From Oscillospiraceae bacterium (GTDB taxonomy: Bacteria > Bacillota > Clostridia > Oscillospirales > Oscillospiraceae): a stretch of 13,708 nt of DNA. Under the pieces are notes generated by a model. It was not told where the DNA came from, ran no database searches, and was given only the letters and a program-made list of their open reading frames with translations. The stretch spans positions 1 through 13,708 of the forward strand of contig JAEDEN010000046.1 in the NCBI GenBank assembly GCA_016293265.1, read 5' to 3'. A program made the position numbers and the translations under genes. This document shows positions 7,659-13,708 of the stretch, one piece after another; position 1 is the first letter of the stretch, and every line of letters starts with the position of its first letter.

Positions 7659-7681
7659 CACGCTTGCCAAGCATTTCGGAG

Positions 7682-7720
7682 AAAGGCTGCCCTGGCCCTG
7701 CCGGCCGGGACAGCCTTTTT
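7682..7720. terminator. Second GC-rich hairpin in the convergent junction
   Basis: AAAGGCTG (7682-7689) pairs with CAGCCTTT (7711-7718). The helix continues as CCC/GGG and GGCC/GGCC with one bulged base on each side and a CTGCC loop. TTTTT at 7716-7720 favours termination on the + strand; the minus-strand T run (TTTCTCC) is weaker. It acts as a back-up for ribF read-through or as the first stop for the minus-strand genes. Confidence 0.65.
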
Positions 7721-7731
7721 CCCCTCCCCTT

Positions 7732-7995
7732 TCAAAGGAGGGCCGCGATGGCCCACACCAGGCCGATGATGGCCCCGCCCATCAGGGTGTACACCAGGGG
7801 ATTCACCTCCCGCCGGGTCCGGCGGCGGCTGCCTGCGGCGTATTCCCGGGCCACCCGCCGGGCCTCCTCCACCAGCTCCCGGGCCGTGACGCCCTCCTCC
7901 GCCGCGTTGCTGCGGACGATAAAGATGGCCTGCTCGAAAAAGCGCCGGTCCGGGGAATCCACCACGACCACCCGCTTGGAACCGCCTTTCACCAT
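7732..7995 (-). CDS. Small protein with C-terminal membrane anchor, function unknown
   Basis: I do not recognise a characterised function. From the ATG at 7995 the product has 87 residues. Its N-terminal half is soluble and mixed, with RVVVVDSPDRRFFEQAIFIV at about 8-27 and an amphipathic, Glu/Arg-rich helix (GVTARELVEEARRVAREY, 35-52). A basic linker RRRTRR (57-62) precedes a single hydrophobic segment from 67 to the C-terminus (LVYTLMGGAIIGLVWAIAALL), so the protein looks tail-anchored with the basic side in the cytoplasm. The internal ATG is preferred over the one at 8040 because AGGAGG (8004-8009) lies 8 nt before it. It is 67 nt downstream of spoIIE on the same strand and has no clear promoter, so co-transcription with spoIIE is plausible. 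It seems a conserved type of clostridial hypothetical protein, from memory only. Confidence 0.75.
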   Translation of the reverse strand: MVKGGSKRVVVVDSPDRRFFEQAIFIVRSNAAEEGVTARELVEEARRVAREYAAGSRRRTRREVNPLVYTLMGGAIIGLVWAIAALL

Positions 7996-8003
7996 GCTCA
8001 CTG

Positions 8004-8009
8004 CCTCCT
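8004..8009 (-). promoter_or_regulatory. Ribosome binding site fixing the start of the small membrane protein
   Basis: AGGAGG on the minus strand lies 8 nt before the ATG at 7995. The longer in-frame start at 8040 has no comparable site. Confidence 0.75.
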
Positions 8010-8062
8010 TGTGCTGTTCTTCCCTTCCATTGTTCCGCACCGGAGGAAAAATTATGCGCTCC

Positions 8063-10069
8063 TCACACCGCTTTTGTCTCCTCCCCGGGGCAGTACAGCA
8101 CCTGAATGCCGCAGTCGTCCTCCCCCTTTCTCCTGCTGACGCTCTCCCCCAGGATCAGCCCCGCCAGGGTCTGGGGGTCCTCCCCATTCCACCCGGCCAG
8201 AAGATTTTGCAGCCACTCGTCCCGTCCGGCGTCCACCACGCCGTCGCTTACCATCACGATGAAGCTCCCCCCTTCCAGGGGCACCTTCGTCATGTCCGGC
8301 GGCGCGGGGGTGCCCCGCAGGCCCACCGGCAGGCTTGTCCCGGCGATGCGCCGCACATTTCCCCCCTTTTTCAGATAGCTGGGCGCCGCGCCGTATTTGT
8401 AAAGCACCGCCTCGCCCCCCGCCGGGTCAAAGACGCACAGGTCCACCGTGGTGAAGCTGCCGCTCTCCGCCCCCCGCAGGGCCATGGCGGAATTCAGGGT
8501 CTGCAGCGCCGCCTCCGCCGCAATGCCCGCCTCCAGGAACTGGCGCAGAAGACGGCAGGTAAGGGCGGATTCCTTCCGGGCGGCCTCACCGCTGCCCATG
8601 CCGTCGGAGAGCAGGAGGCACCACTTCCCCTCCTCTGTGCGGAAGGAGAGGACGGTGTCTCCGCACACGCTCTCCCCCGCCTTGGGCCGAAGGGCCGCTC
8701 CCACCCGGCACTCCGGTCCCCGGGCAGACACGGCCGCCGTCTCCCCCAGGGTGGCCGCCGTGGCGGTGAGAAGCTCGGAAAGCTGGGCGTACTGCCCCCG
8801 GGCGCTGCGGCGGGTCTCCTCCAACTGCCGCCGGTACTGGCGGCGCAGCAGGTAGGCGGAAAGCTCCCCGCTCACCGCCGTGATGAACTCCGTCAGGTGG
8901 ATGCAGCGGTCCGCAAAGTGCCGCGGAAAGTCCTTGGCCAGGGCACGTCCCCGCTCCAGGATGAAGGGGGTGGCGTCGTTGAGGGCGTTGAAGGTCTCGG
9001 TATACTCCTTCTGCCAGCAAAGCTGACACAGCGCACACTCCCGGCAAACCCGCTCCGCCGCCCGGTCAAAGATGATGGCGGGGTTTTCCTCCGTGGCCTG
9101 GGGCACACCGCGCCCGCAGCTGTCGTAAAGGTCCCGCAGGGCCTGTGCGGCCCCCTCCAGCCGCCGCTTGAAGGAGACGGCGGCTTCCGCCGCTTCCGCC
9201 CGCTTCACCCGCTTGCCTCCGAACAGCCGCCCCGGCAGCAGCAAAAAGCCCAGGGCCCCCAGGGCCGTCTCCAGCAGGAGCGGCAGGGCCAGCGCCTCCC
9301 GGGAGGGCAGCGCCGCCATGGCCGCGGCCGCGAAAAAGCCCCCGGCTGCCCTTACCCGGCGGCGGCCGCTCTGGCTGCCTGCCGCCAGGCCACCCAGGCC
9401 CAAGGCCGCCGTGAATACGCCGGTGCCGCAGCAAAGGTCCGCCACAAGCCCCAACCCCAGGCCCGCCGACGCGCCGGTGACGCTTCCCCGGTCATAGGCG
9501 ATGTAAAGGAGCAGCAGGCACAGGAGGCTCCGTCCCAGGGAGGCTCCCAGCACCTCCACCTCCTGCAGGCCCAGGCACAGCGCCGCCCCCAGGAGCAGCA
9601 CACCGTCCACGGCTCCCTCCTCCCGGTGCAGCATGGGCCGGAAGAACCAGGCGGCGGCCCCGGTAAGGCCCGCGCCGGCGATACAGGGGGCCAGGTCCTC
9701 CAGAGGGGAGAGGGACTGCACCACGTAGATGCCTCCCACCGCCAGGCTCAGCACCGCCGCTGTCAGGGCCGTGGCCTTTGGTCCCGACAAAATCCCCTGT
9801 CCCCGGAAGGTGGTGGCCGCCGTGTAGATCAGGATGGCGATGGCAAGATGAGGCAGCGCCTGGGCAAAGCTCAGGAAGAGAAAGGCCCCCGCCGCCGTGC
9901 CCAGCAGGGCGGCAAGGCCGCCGCTCCCGGCCCCCGCCGCCGACAAAAAGCCCAGGGCAAAGGGGGCATAGCCCCCGGGAGTGGTGACGGCGGTCAGGGC
10001 CGCCGCCAGAAACGCGCGGACACCCAGCAGCCTGGGGTCCATCTGGGCGGGTATGCTTTTGTGGACCAT
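8063..10069 (-). CDS. spoIIE: Stage II sporulation protein E (PP2C-type phosphatase)
   Basis: SpoIIE is the membrane-bound phosphatase at the asymmetric septum that dephosphorylates SpoIIAA and so activates sigma-F in the forespore. The product has 668 residues from the ATG at 10069, which has AGGAGGG 9 nt upstream. The N-terminal ~285 residues are mostly hydrophobic, with many Ala/Leu/Gly-rich membrane segments. A central cytoplasmic region follows, including FDRAAERV, a C-x-x-C-x-x-C-x-x-C run (C342-C351) and a conserved-looking DFPRHFADRC. The C-terminal PP2C domain has SGE-type LLSDGMGSGEAARKE (Asp489 in DGMG), SFTTVDLCVFDP, SLPVGL, FIVMVSDGVVDA and a terminal DDC acidic pair. B. subtilis SpoIIE is about 827 residues, so this one is short, mainly in the N-terminal part. 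The upstream frame runs into a tRNA gene, so a longer protein is unlikely. Confidence 0.92.
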   Translation of the reverse strand: MVHKSIPAQMDPRLLGVRAFLAAALTAVTTPGGYAPFALGFLSAAGAGSGGLAALLGTAAGAFLFLSFAQALPHLAIAILIYTAATTFRGQGILSGPKATALTAAVLSLAVGGIYVVQSLSPLEDLAPCIAGAGLTGAAAWFFRPMLHREEGAVDGVLLLGAALCLGLQEVEVLGASLGRSLLCLLLLYIAYDRGSVTGASAGLGLGLVADLCCGTGVFTAALGLGGLAAGSQSGRRRVRAAGGFFAAAAMAALPSREALALPLLLETALGALGFLLLPGRLFGGKRVKRAEAAEAAVSFKRRLEGAAQALRDLYDSCGRGVPQATEENPAIIFDRAAERVCRECALCQLCWQKEYTETFNALNDATPFILERGRALAKDFPRHFADRCIHLTEFITAVSGELSAYLLRRQYRRQLEETRRSARGQYAQLSELLTATAATLGETAAVSARGPECRVGAALRPKAGESVCGDTVLSFRTEEGKWCLLLSDGMGSGEAARKESALTCRLLRQFLEAGIAAEAALQTLNSAMALRGAESGSFTTVDLCVFDPAGGEAVLYKYGAAPSYLKKGGNVRRIAGTSLPVGLRGTPAPPDMTKVPLEGGSFIVMVSDGVVDAGRDEWLQNLLAGWNGEDPQTLAGLILGESVSRRKGEDDCGIQVLYCPGEETKAV

Positions 10070-10078
10070 AAGACTTGT

Positions 10079-10106
10079 CCCTCCTGGTGGTATCATTTTC
10101 CACCAG
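10079..10106 (-). promoter_or_regulatory. spoIIE leader: ribosome binding site next to an inverted repeat
   Basis: On the minus strand CTGGTGG and CCACCAG form a perfect 7-bp inverted repeat (10084-10106) with a 9-nt A/T-rich loop. The 3' arm runs directly into the AGGAGGG ribosome binding site (10079-10085) and shares its first two bases. It may affect translation or bind a regulator. No clear Spo0A box or consensus promoter was found in this gap (10070-10205). Confidence 0.4.
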
Positions 10107-10205
10107 TGTAGCCTGCCGGGCCTGAAAAGGCCGTCGGGAAAAGAGGAGGGGCCTTTTCCCTGGGGAGATCCCGCCGGAGCTGCCTTCCCCGTCCATTTTC
10201 GGTGC

Positions 10206-10240
10206 AAAAAAACAGGCCACCCTTTGGGGTGACCTGTTTT
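10206..10240 (-). terminator. Intrinsic terminator after tRNA-Gly
   Basis: On the minus strand CAGGTCACCC / loop CAAA / GGGTGGCCTG (one G-U pair) is followed by seven Ts and begins a few bases after the tRNA CCA end. Four Ts on the other strand give it some bidirectional capacity. It should separate tRNA transcription from spoIIE. Confidence 0.93.
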
Positions 10241-10242
10241 CA

Positions 10243-10318
10243 TGGAGCGGGCAACGAGGCTCGAACTCGCTACCTCCACCTTGGCAAGGTGGCGCTCTAC
10301 CAGATGAGCTATGCCCGC
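10243..10318 (-). tRNA. tRNA-Gly (anticodon GCC)
   Basis: The 76-nt gene folds fully. The acceptor GCGGGCA pairs with TGCCCGC, followed by discriminator T and an encoded CCA. The D arm is GCTC...GAGC. The anticodon stem CCACC/GGTGG holds the loop TTGCCAA with anticodon GCC. The T arm GCGAG-TTCGAGC-CTCGT contains the invariant TTCGA. Anticodon GCC reads GGC and GGU codons; GGC is the dominant glycine codon in the surrounding genes. A consensus promoter lies immediately upstream and an intrinsic terminator immediately downstream, so it can be expressed as a single-gene unit. Confidence 0.98.
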
Positions 10319-10331
10319 GTCAACGTTGGTT

Positions 10332-10360
10332 ATAATACCAGACCTAATCCAATTTGTCAA
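10332..10360 (-). promoter_or_regulatory. Consensus sigma-A promoter of tRNA-Gly
   Basis: The minus strand shows a -35 box TTGACA (10355-10360), an exact 17-nt spacer and a -10 box TATTAT (10332-10337), 13 nt before the mature tRNA 5' end. The -35 box lies inside the last codons of the lipoprotein gene, and that gene's TAG stop (10344-10346) is within the spacer. Confidence 0.92.
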
Positions 10361-11126
10361 CGCTTTTTTCGAAATTTTCCGAAGTTTTTTCCTGACCGCC
10401 CGTTTCGGCCCCCTCCATGCCTTCCCCCTGCTCCGGAGTCTCCCCCATTGCATCCAGGGGCTCCTCCGGCGCAGGAGCATCCAGCAGGAATTCCACCAAT
10501 CCGGCGTTCTCCACCGTGGGATAGTAATTCACCGCCCAGTAAGGGGCGTCCTCAATGCCCTGGGCCGCACGCAGCTCCGCCATGGCGGTCTCCACGGCCT
10601 CACGGCTGTCCCCGTCCCAATAGCCGATGCGCACGGCCAGCTCCTCCTTCTCCCCTGCCAGGGCCCCCTCCAGAAGGCTGTAGACGGCCTCGGTGCTGGT
10701 GGCGTTCACAACGGCCTTGACCTGCTCCGCCGTGCGGCGGTAGCTGATGGCAAAGTCGATCTCATAGTAGCCCCGCTGGGGATGGGCGGAAGAGGTGATA
10801 TACTCCACGGCGTAGGCCCCCATGGGCGTCTCCTGGCGCACCTCGCTGGTGGCCTGCTGCAGCGTCTCGGCAACAGTCACGTCATCGGTGAAATTATACA
10901 GCCGCAGGGTAGCGCTCTCCGTGTGCTGGCTGATGAGGAGCAGAATGTCGTTGACGATGTCCTGCCGGTTCTCCGCCCGCAGGGTGCCGGCGGCCTCGCT
11001 CTCCCAGAACTTGCGGGTATGGGGCTCCGCCGTGGTGTAAGTACGCTCCAGAAGGGAGGCGCAGCCGGAAAGCAGCACAGACGCCGCCAGCATGGCAGCC
11101 AGCATAAAGATCCGCCCTCTTTTCAC
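10344..11126 (-). CDS. Predicted lipoprotein of unknown function
   Basis: I do not recognise a named family. From the GTG at 11126 the product has 260 residues. It has a lipoprotein signal peptide: basic KRGR at 2-5, a hydrophobic stretch, and the lipobox LLSGC with lipidated Cys22. The mature part is mixed alpha/beta in appearance (ENRQDIVNDILLLISQHTES, GYYEIDFAISYRRTAEQVKAV, AVRIGYWDGDSREAVETA), and the last ~45 residues form an acidic, Pro/Glu/Gly-rich tail. It should face the outside of the membrane. The GTG is chosen because AGGAGG (11135-11140) lies 8 nt upstream and a longer frame would put the signal peptide internally. It lies 22 nt after the LUD-domain gene, so the two are likely co-transcribed. 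Its 3' end overlaps the tRNA-Gly promoter. Confidence 0.85.
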   Translation of the reverse strand: MKRGRIFMLAAMLAASVLLSGCASLLERTYTTAEPHTRKFWESEAAGTLRAENRQDIVNDILLLISQHTESATLRLYNFTDDVTVAETLQQATSEVRQETPMGAYAVEYITSSAHPQRGYYEIDFAISYRRTAEQVKAVVNATSTEAVYSLLEGALAGEKEELAVRIGYWDGDSREAVETAMAELRAAQGIEDAPYWAVNYYPTVENAGLVEFLLDAPAPEEPLDAMGETPEQGEGMEGAETGGQEKTSENFEKSVDKLD

Positions 11127-11134
11127 AGGATGCG

Positions 11135-11140
11135 CCTCCT
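11135..11140 (-). promoter_or_regulatory. Ribosome binding site selecting the GTG start of the lipoprotein
   Basis: AGGAGG on the minus strand is 8 nt before GTG at 11126; the signal peptide starts correctly at that codon. Confidence 0.8.
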
Positions 11141-11148
11141 TTCCCAAC

Positions 11149-11742
11149 TTACATTCCAAGCTCCTCGTCCACGAGGATGATCTCCGTCTCAAAGGCCATC
11201 ATGGGGCCCCAGAGCACCACCAGCCCCCGGCAGATGCGCTCGGGGCTGGAACAGTCATAGCAACAGTCGCCCTTAACGGCACAGGGGGTCTTTTTCCCCA
11301 GGCGCACCGCGTTTTTCGGCGCGGCGATGTTCCGGGCCCGCCACAGGGCCTCCTCACAGGTGGGGGCCAGCTTATTGCGGCCGATGACGAAATACACCTT
11401 CTCATGGCCGTACAGGGTGGAGGCGACGCGGTTGCCGGCGCCGTCGATGTTGACGATCTCGCCGGTCTCCGCAAGGCCGTTGGCGGAGGTCAGGTAGACC
11501 TTGGCGGTCATGGCGGCCTCCCGCTCCCCGGGGCCGCCCACCCAGTGCCAGTGGATGTCGTTGTGCCGGGCAAGGCGGTCGTAAAGGCCCATCTGCTGGA
11601 TGGTCTGTGATCCGCCCACGCCCACGGTGGTCCCGTCGATGGCGCCGTCCAGATAGTCGGCGGCCTCCTCCTTCGTCGCAAAGATCCTGACGCGGTAGCC
11701 CCGCTTTTCAAGGCTGGCGGCGGCTCTTTCCAGTTTTTCCAT
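11149..11742 (-). CDS. LUD-domain protein (LutC/YkgG-like, DUF162 type) with Cys cluster
   Basis: The 197-residue protein resembles the LUD superfamily, whose founding members LutB/LutC take part in lactate oxidation. Family-like blocks are TVGVGGSQTIQQMGL (about 39-53) and TSANGLAETGEIVNIDGAGNRVA (split at about 85-107). Unlike LutC, it has a C-terminal cysteine cluster at C154, C160, C161, C164 and C171 (DCCYDCSSPERIC), which could bind a metal or iron-sulfur centre; this is inference. The ATG at 11742 has AAGGAGG ending 8 nt upstream. It is 49 nt after the topoisomerase stop and 22 nt before the lipoprotein gene on the same strand. No lutA, lutB or lactate permease is nearby, so a lactate role is not supported by context and its substrate is unknown. 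Confidence 0.82.
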   Translation of the reverse strand: MEKLERAAASLEKRGYRVRIFATKEEAADYLDGAIDGTTVGVGGSQTIQQMGLYDRLARHNDIHWHWVGGPGEREAAMTAKVYLTSANGLAETGEIVNIDGAGNRVASTLYGHEKVYFVIGRNKLAPTCEEALWRARNIAAPKNAVRLGKKTPCAVKGDCCYDCSSPERICRGLVVLWGPMMAFETEIILVDEELGM

Positions 11743-11791
11743 ATGGATGTCCTCCTTTTTGATTTGCCGGGGCGCCCCCGGGAAAACAGGT

Positions 11792-13708
11792 TTACAGGAT
11801 CTCCAGCTGCTGCTCCTCGCTGTCCTCCTGGCGCAGCAGGGCGCCGGCGGCGGGGAGGGAGCGGACCCGGTAACGGCTTTGATTGGAGATGGGCGTCTGC
11901 GCCAGGGGCCTGGCGGTCTCCAGGCGGTATTTGGGCTTCAGGGTCATGACGCCCACGCCCTGGGCGGAGCGGGTGGCCTTGGGGGCCAGCAGCGCGGTGT
12001 TGAAAATGAGGGCCCGGGGCTCCGTGGAGTAGACGGCGACCTCCGTTTCCTCCTCCACCCGGAGGATACAGGCAAGGGGAGCCTTATCGGAATAGGCGCC
12101 GGTGAGCTTGCGGCGGTTGGAGGTGGTCTGGTAGGCCTTCAGCTCCACTCTGGCGGCGCGACCGTTTTCAAAGAAGAAGAGGAGGGAGCCGGTATAATCC
12201 CCCGGAAGGACTCCAAAGATGACGTTCTCGCCGCTGTCCATTTTCAGCTTGCCGGGGAGGTAGTCTCCCAGGAGGCTGGCCTTGGTGTCCTCAAACTCCC
12301 CAAGGCGGGTCTTGTAGACCTGGCAGCGGTCCGTGAAGAACATGATCTCGGCGTTGGAGGTGGTCTCAAAGCTCTGGCGGAGGCTGTCTCCCTCCTTGAA
12401 CTTCTGCTCCCCGCTCATCCGCAGGGACTGGGGGGTGATCTTCTTGAAATAGCCCTCCCGGGAGAGGAACACATGGACGGGATACTCCGCCGGAGCTTCC
12501 TCCTCCACCTCCGTTTCGATCTCATGGGCATAGACAATGGTGGTCCTCCTGGGCTCGCCGTACTTTTTGGCCACGGCGGTGAGCTCGTCCACGATGATCT
12601 TTTTCACCCTGCGGGGGCTCTGGAGGGTGTCCTCCAGGTCGCTGATCTCCTCCTGCAGGGCGGAGGTCTCCTCCACCCGCTTCAGAATATATTCCCTGTT
12701 GATGTTGCGCAGCTTGATCTCCGCCACATACTCCGCCTGGACCTGGTCGATGCCAAAGCCGATCATCAGGTTGGGGATGACCTCGGACTCCGCCTCCGTT
12801 TCACGGATGATGCGGATGGCCTTGTCGATATCCAGCAGGATCCGCTTGAGGCCCTTCAAAAGGTGCAGCTTTTCCCTGCGCTTGTTCAGCACAAAGAAGA
12901 TCCGCCGGCGCACGGACTCCGTCCGCCAGGCCGTCCACTCCTCCAGGATCTGCCGCACGCCCAGGACCCGGGGCATCCCGGCGATCAGGACGTTGAAGTT
13001 GCAGGGGAAGGAATCCTCCAGGGTGGTCTGCTTATAGAGGCGGGCCATGAGCTTATCGGGATCCGCCCCCCGCTTCAGGTCGATGGTGAGCTTCAATCCG
13101 GAGAGGTCCGTCTCGTCCCGCATATCGGCGATCTCCTTGGCCTTGCCGGCCTTGATGAGCTCCGCCACCTTATCCAAAACGGCCTCCACGGTGGTGGAGT
13201 AGGGGATCTCGTAAATTTCGATGAGGTTCTCCGCCTTCACATAGCGGTACTTGGCCCGCACCCGGACGCTGCCCTTGCCTGTCTCGTAGATTTCCCGGAG
13301 GGCGGCGCTGTCGGCGATGAGGTCGCCTCCGGTGGGAAAATCCGGGGCCAGCAGCGTTTCAAAAAGGTCGCACTCCGGGTTTTTCAGGTAGGCGATGGCA
13401 GTGTCGCAGACCTCCTTCAGGTTGAAGCCGCAGAACTGGGAGGCCATGCCCACGGCGATGCCGCTGTTGGCGGAAACCAGAATGTTGGGAAAGGTGGTGG
13501 GCAGGAGGGCGGGCTCCTTCATGGTGTTGTCGTAGTTGTCCACAAAGTCCACGGTGTCCCCGTCGATGTCCCGGAAGAGCTCCCCGCAGATGGGGGTGAG
13601 CTTCGCCTCGGTGTAACGGGGGGCGGCCCAGGCCATATCCCGGGAATAGGCCTTGCCGAAGTTGCCCTTGGAGTCCACAAAGGGCGTCAGCAGGGCGCCG
13701 TAGCCCTT
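11792..13708 (-). CDS. Type IIA DNA topoisomerase A subunit, ParC/GyrA-like (5' end outside window)
   Basis: This is the DNA-breaking subunit of a gyrase/topoisomerase IV-type enzyme. 638 residues are visible; the frame is open to the window edge, so the N-terminus is missing. Near the start are VDSKGNFGKAYS and AAPRYTEAKL, with the catalytic Tyr codon at 13613-13615. FPNILVSANSGIAVGMAS and the tower region follow, and a long coiled-coil (IGFGIDQVQAEYVAEIKLRN onward) matches the core dimerisation arm. The C-terminal ~250 residues look like a beta-pinwheel domain with repeated strands such as VHVFLSREGYFKKI and a late RSAQGVGVM motif, rather than the classic GyrA box. I favour topoisomerase IV subunit A (ParC), but a gyrase-like A subunit cannot be excluded; a parE/gyrB-like partner would be expected upstream, beyond the window. 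It is the first visible gene of the minus-strand cluster. Confidence 0.9.
   Translation of the reverse strand, partial: KGYGALLTPFVDSKGNFGKAYSRDMAWAAPRYTEAKLTPICGELFRDIDGDTVDFVDNYDNTMKEPALLPTTFPNILVSANSGIAVGMASQFCGFNLKEVCDTAIAYLKNPECDLFETLLAPDFPTGGDLIADSAALREIYETGKGSVRVRAKYRYVKAENLIEIYEIPYSTTVEAVLDKVAELIKAGKAKEIADMRDETDLSGLKLTIDLKRGADPDKLMARLYKQTTLEDSFPCNFNVLIAGMPRVLGVRQILEEWTAWRTESVRRRIFFVLNKRREKLHLLKGLKRILLDIDKAIRIIRETEAESEVIPNLMIGFGIDQVQAEYVAEIKLRNINREYILKRVEETSALQEEISDLEDTLQSPRRVKKIIVDELTAVAKKYGEPRRTTIVYAHEIETEVEEEAPAEYPVHVFLSREGYFKKITPQSLRMSGEQKFKEGDSLRQSFETTSNAEIMFFTDRCQVYKTRLGEFEDTKASLLGDYLPGKLKMDSGENVIFGVLPGDYTGSLLFFFENGRAARVELKAYQTTSNRRKLTGAYSDKAPLACILRVEEETEVAVYSTEPRALIFNTALLAPKATRSAQGVGVMTLKPKYRLETARPLAQTPISNQSRYRVRSLPAAGALLRQEDSEEQQLEIL

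Noticed and set aside
7625..10111. An 828-codon open frame on the + strand opposite spoIIE
   Set aside because: It is antisense to a clear spoIIE and its product is Arg/Gln/Pro/Gly-rich with no recognisable domain; GC-rich DNA commonly leaves such frames open.
10070..10205. Spo0A-dependent or sigma-A promoter for spoIIE
   Set aside because: TACACT could be a -10 box, but no -35 match at suitable spacing and no clear TGTCGAA-type box was found, so I do not report a promoter.
10070..10480. Upstream extension of the spoIIE frame through the tRNA
   Set aside because: It would translate through a terminator and a complete tRNA gene; the ATG at 10069 has a good ribosome binding site and starts a normal membrane-entry sequence.
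11767..11782. GC palindrome between the topoisomerase and LUD genes as a terminator
   Set aside because: The CCGGGG/CCCCGG stem has only a 6-bp helix and is followed on the minus strand by CAAATCAAAAA rather than a T run.

Overview
The window reads as a chromosomal segment of a GC-rich, spore-forming member of the Clostridia, most likely Oscillospiraceae-like (Flavonifractor/Lawsonibacter type). This is inferred from the Firmicutes gene order nusA-rnpM-ylxQ-infB-rbfA-nrnA-truB-ribF, a spoIIE homologue, strong AGGAGG ribosome binding sites and very G+C-rich coding sequence. The genus cannot be fixed by eye. No phage, transposon, CRISPR array or plasmid feature is visible.

Left half (1-7628, + strand): a compact transcription/translation operon. 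It runs from the 3' part of nusA through rnpM (ylxR), an L7Ae-type ylxQ with an unusual long basic tail, infB (IF2), rbfA, an NrnA-type DHH phosphoesterase, truB and ribF. Most junctions are tight (3-20 nt, or an ATGA overlap). Two are not: a 123-nt gap before infB, and a 170-nt gap before rbfA that holds a near-perfect intrinsic-terminator hairpin plus two weaker hairpin/T-run units. The products share ribosome assembly, initiation, RNA turnover and tRNA modification; ribF (FMN/FAD synthesis) is the usual rider.

Junction (7629-7731): two GC hairpins with T runs separate the operon from the convergent minus-strand genes.

Right half (7732-13708, - strand), read right to left: a type IIA topoisomerase A subunit (ParC/GyrA-like, 5' end outside the window), a small LUD-domain protein with a Cys cluster, an unrecognised lipoprotein, tRNA-Gly(GCC) with its own consensus promoter and terminator, spoIIE, and an 87-residue protein with a C-terminal membrane anchor. 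The tRNA promoter lies across the lipoprotein stop codon, with its -35 box inside the lipoprotein coding sequence.

No clearly new multi-gene system is apparent; most of the window is core genome. The items most worth following up are the basic tail on YlxQ, the terminator cluster inside the nusA-infB operon, the small membrane protein after spoIIE, the Cys-rich LUD protein and lipoprotein after the topoisomerase, and the four-cysteine repeat in SpoIIE.
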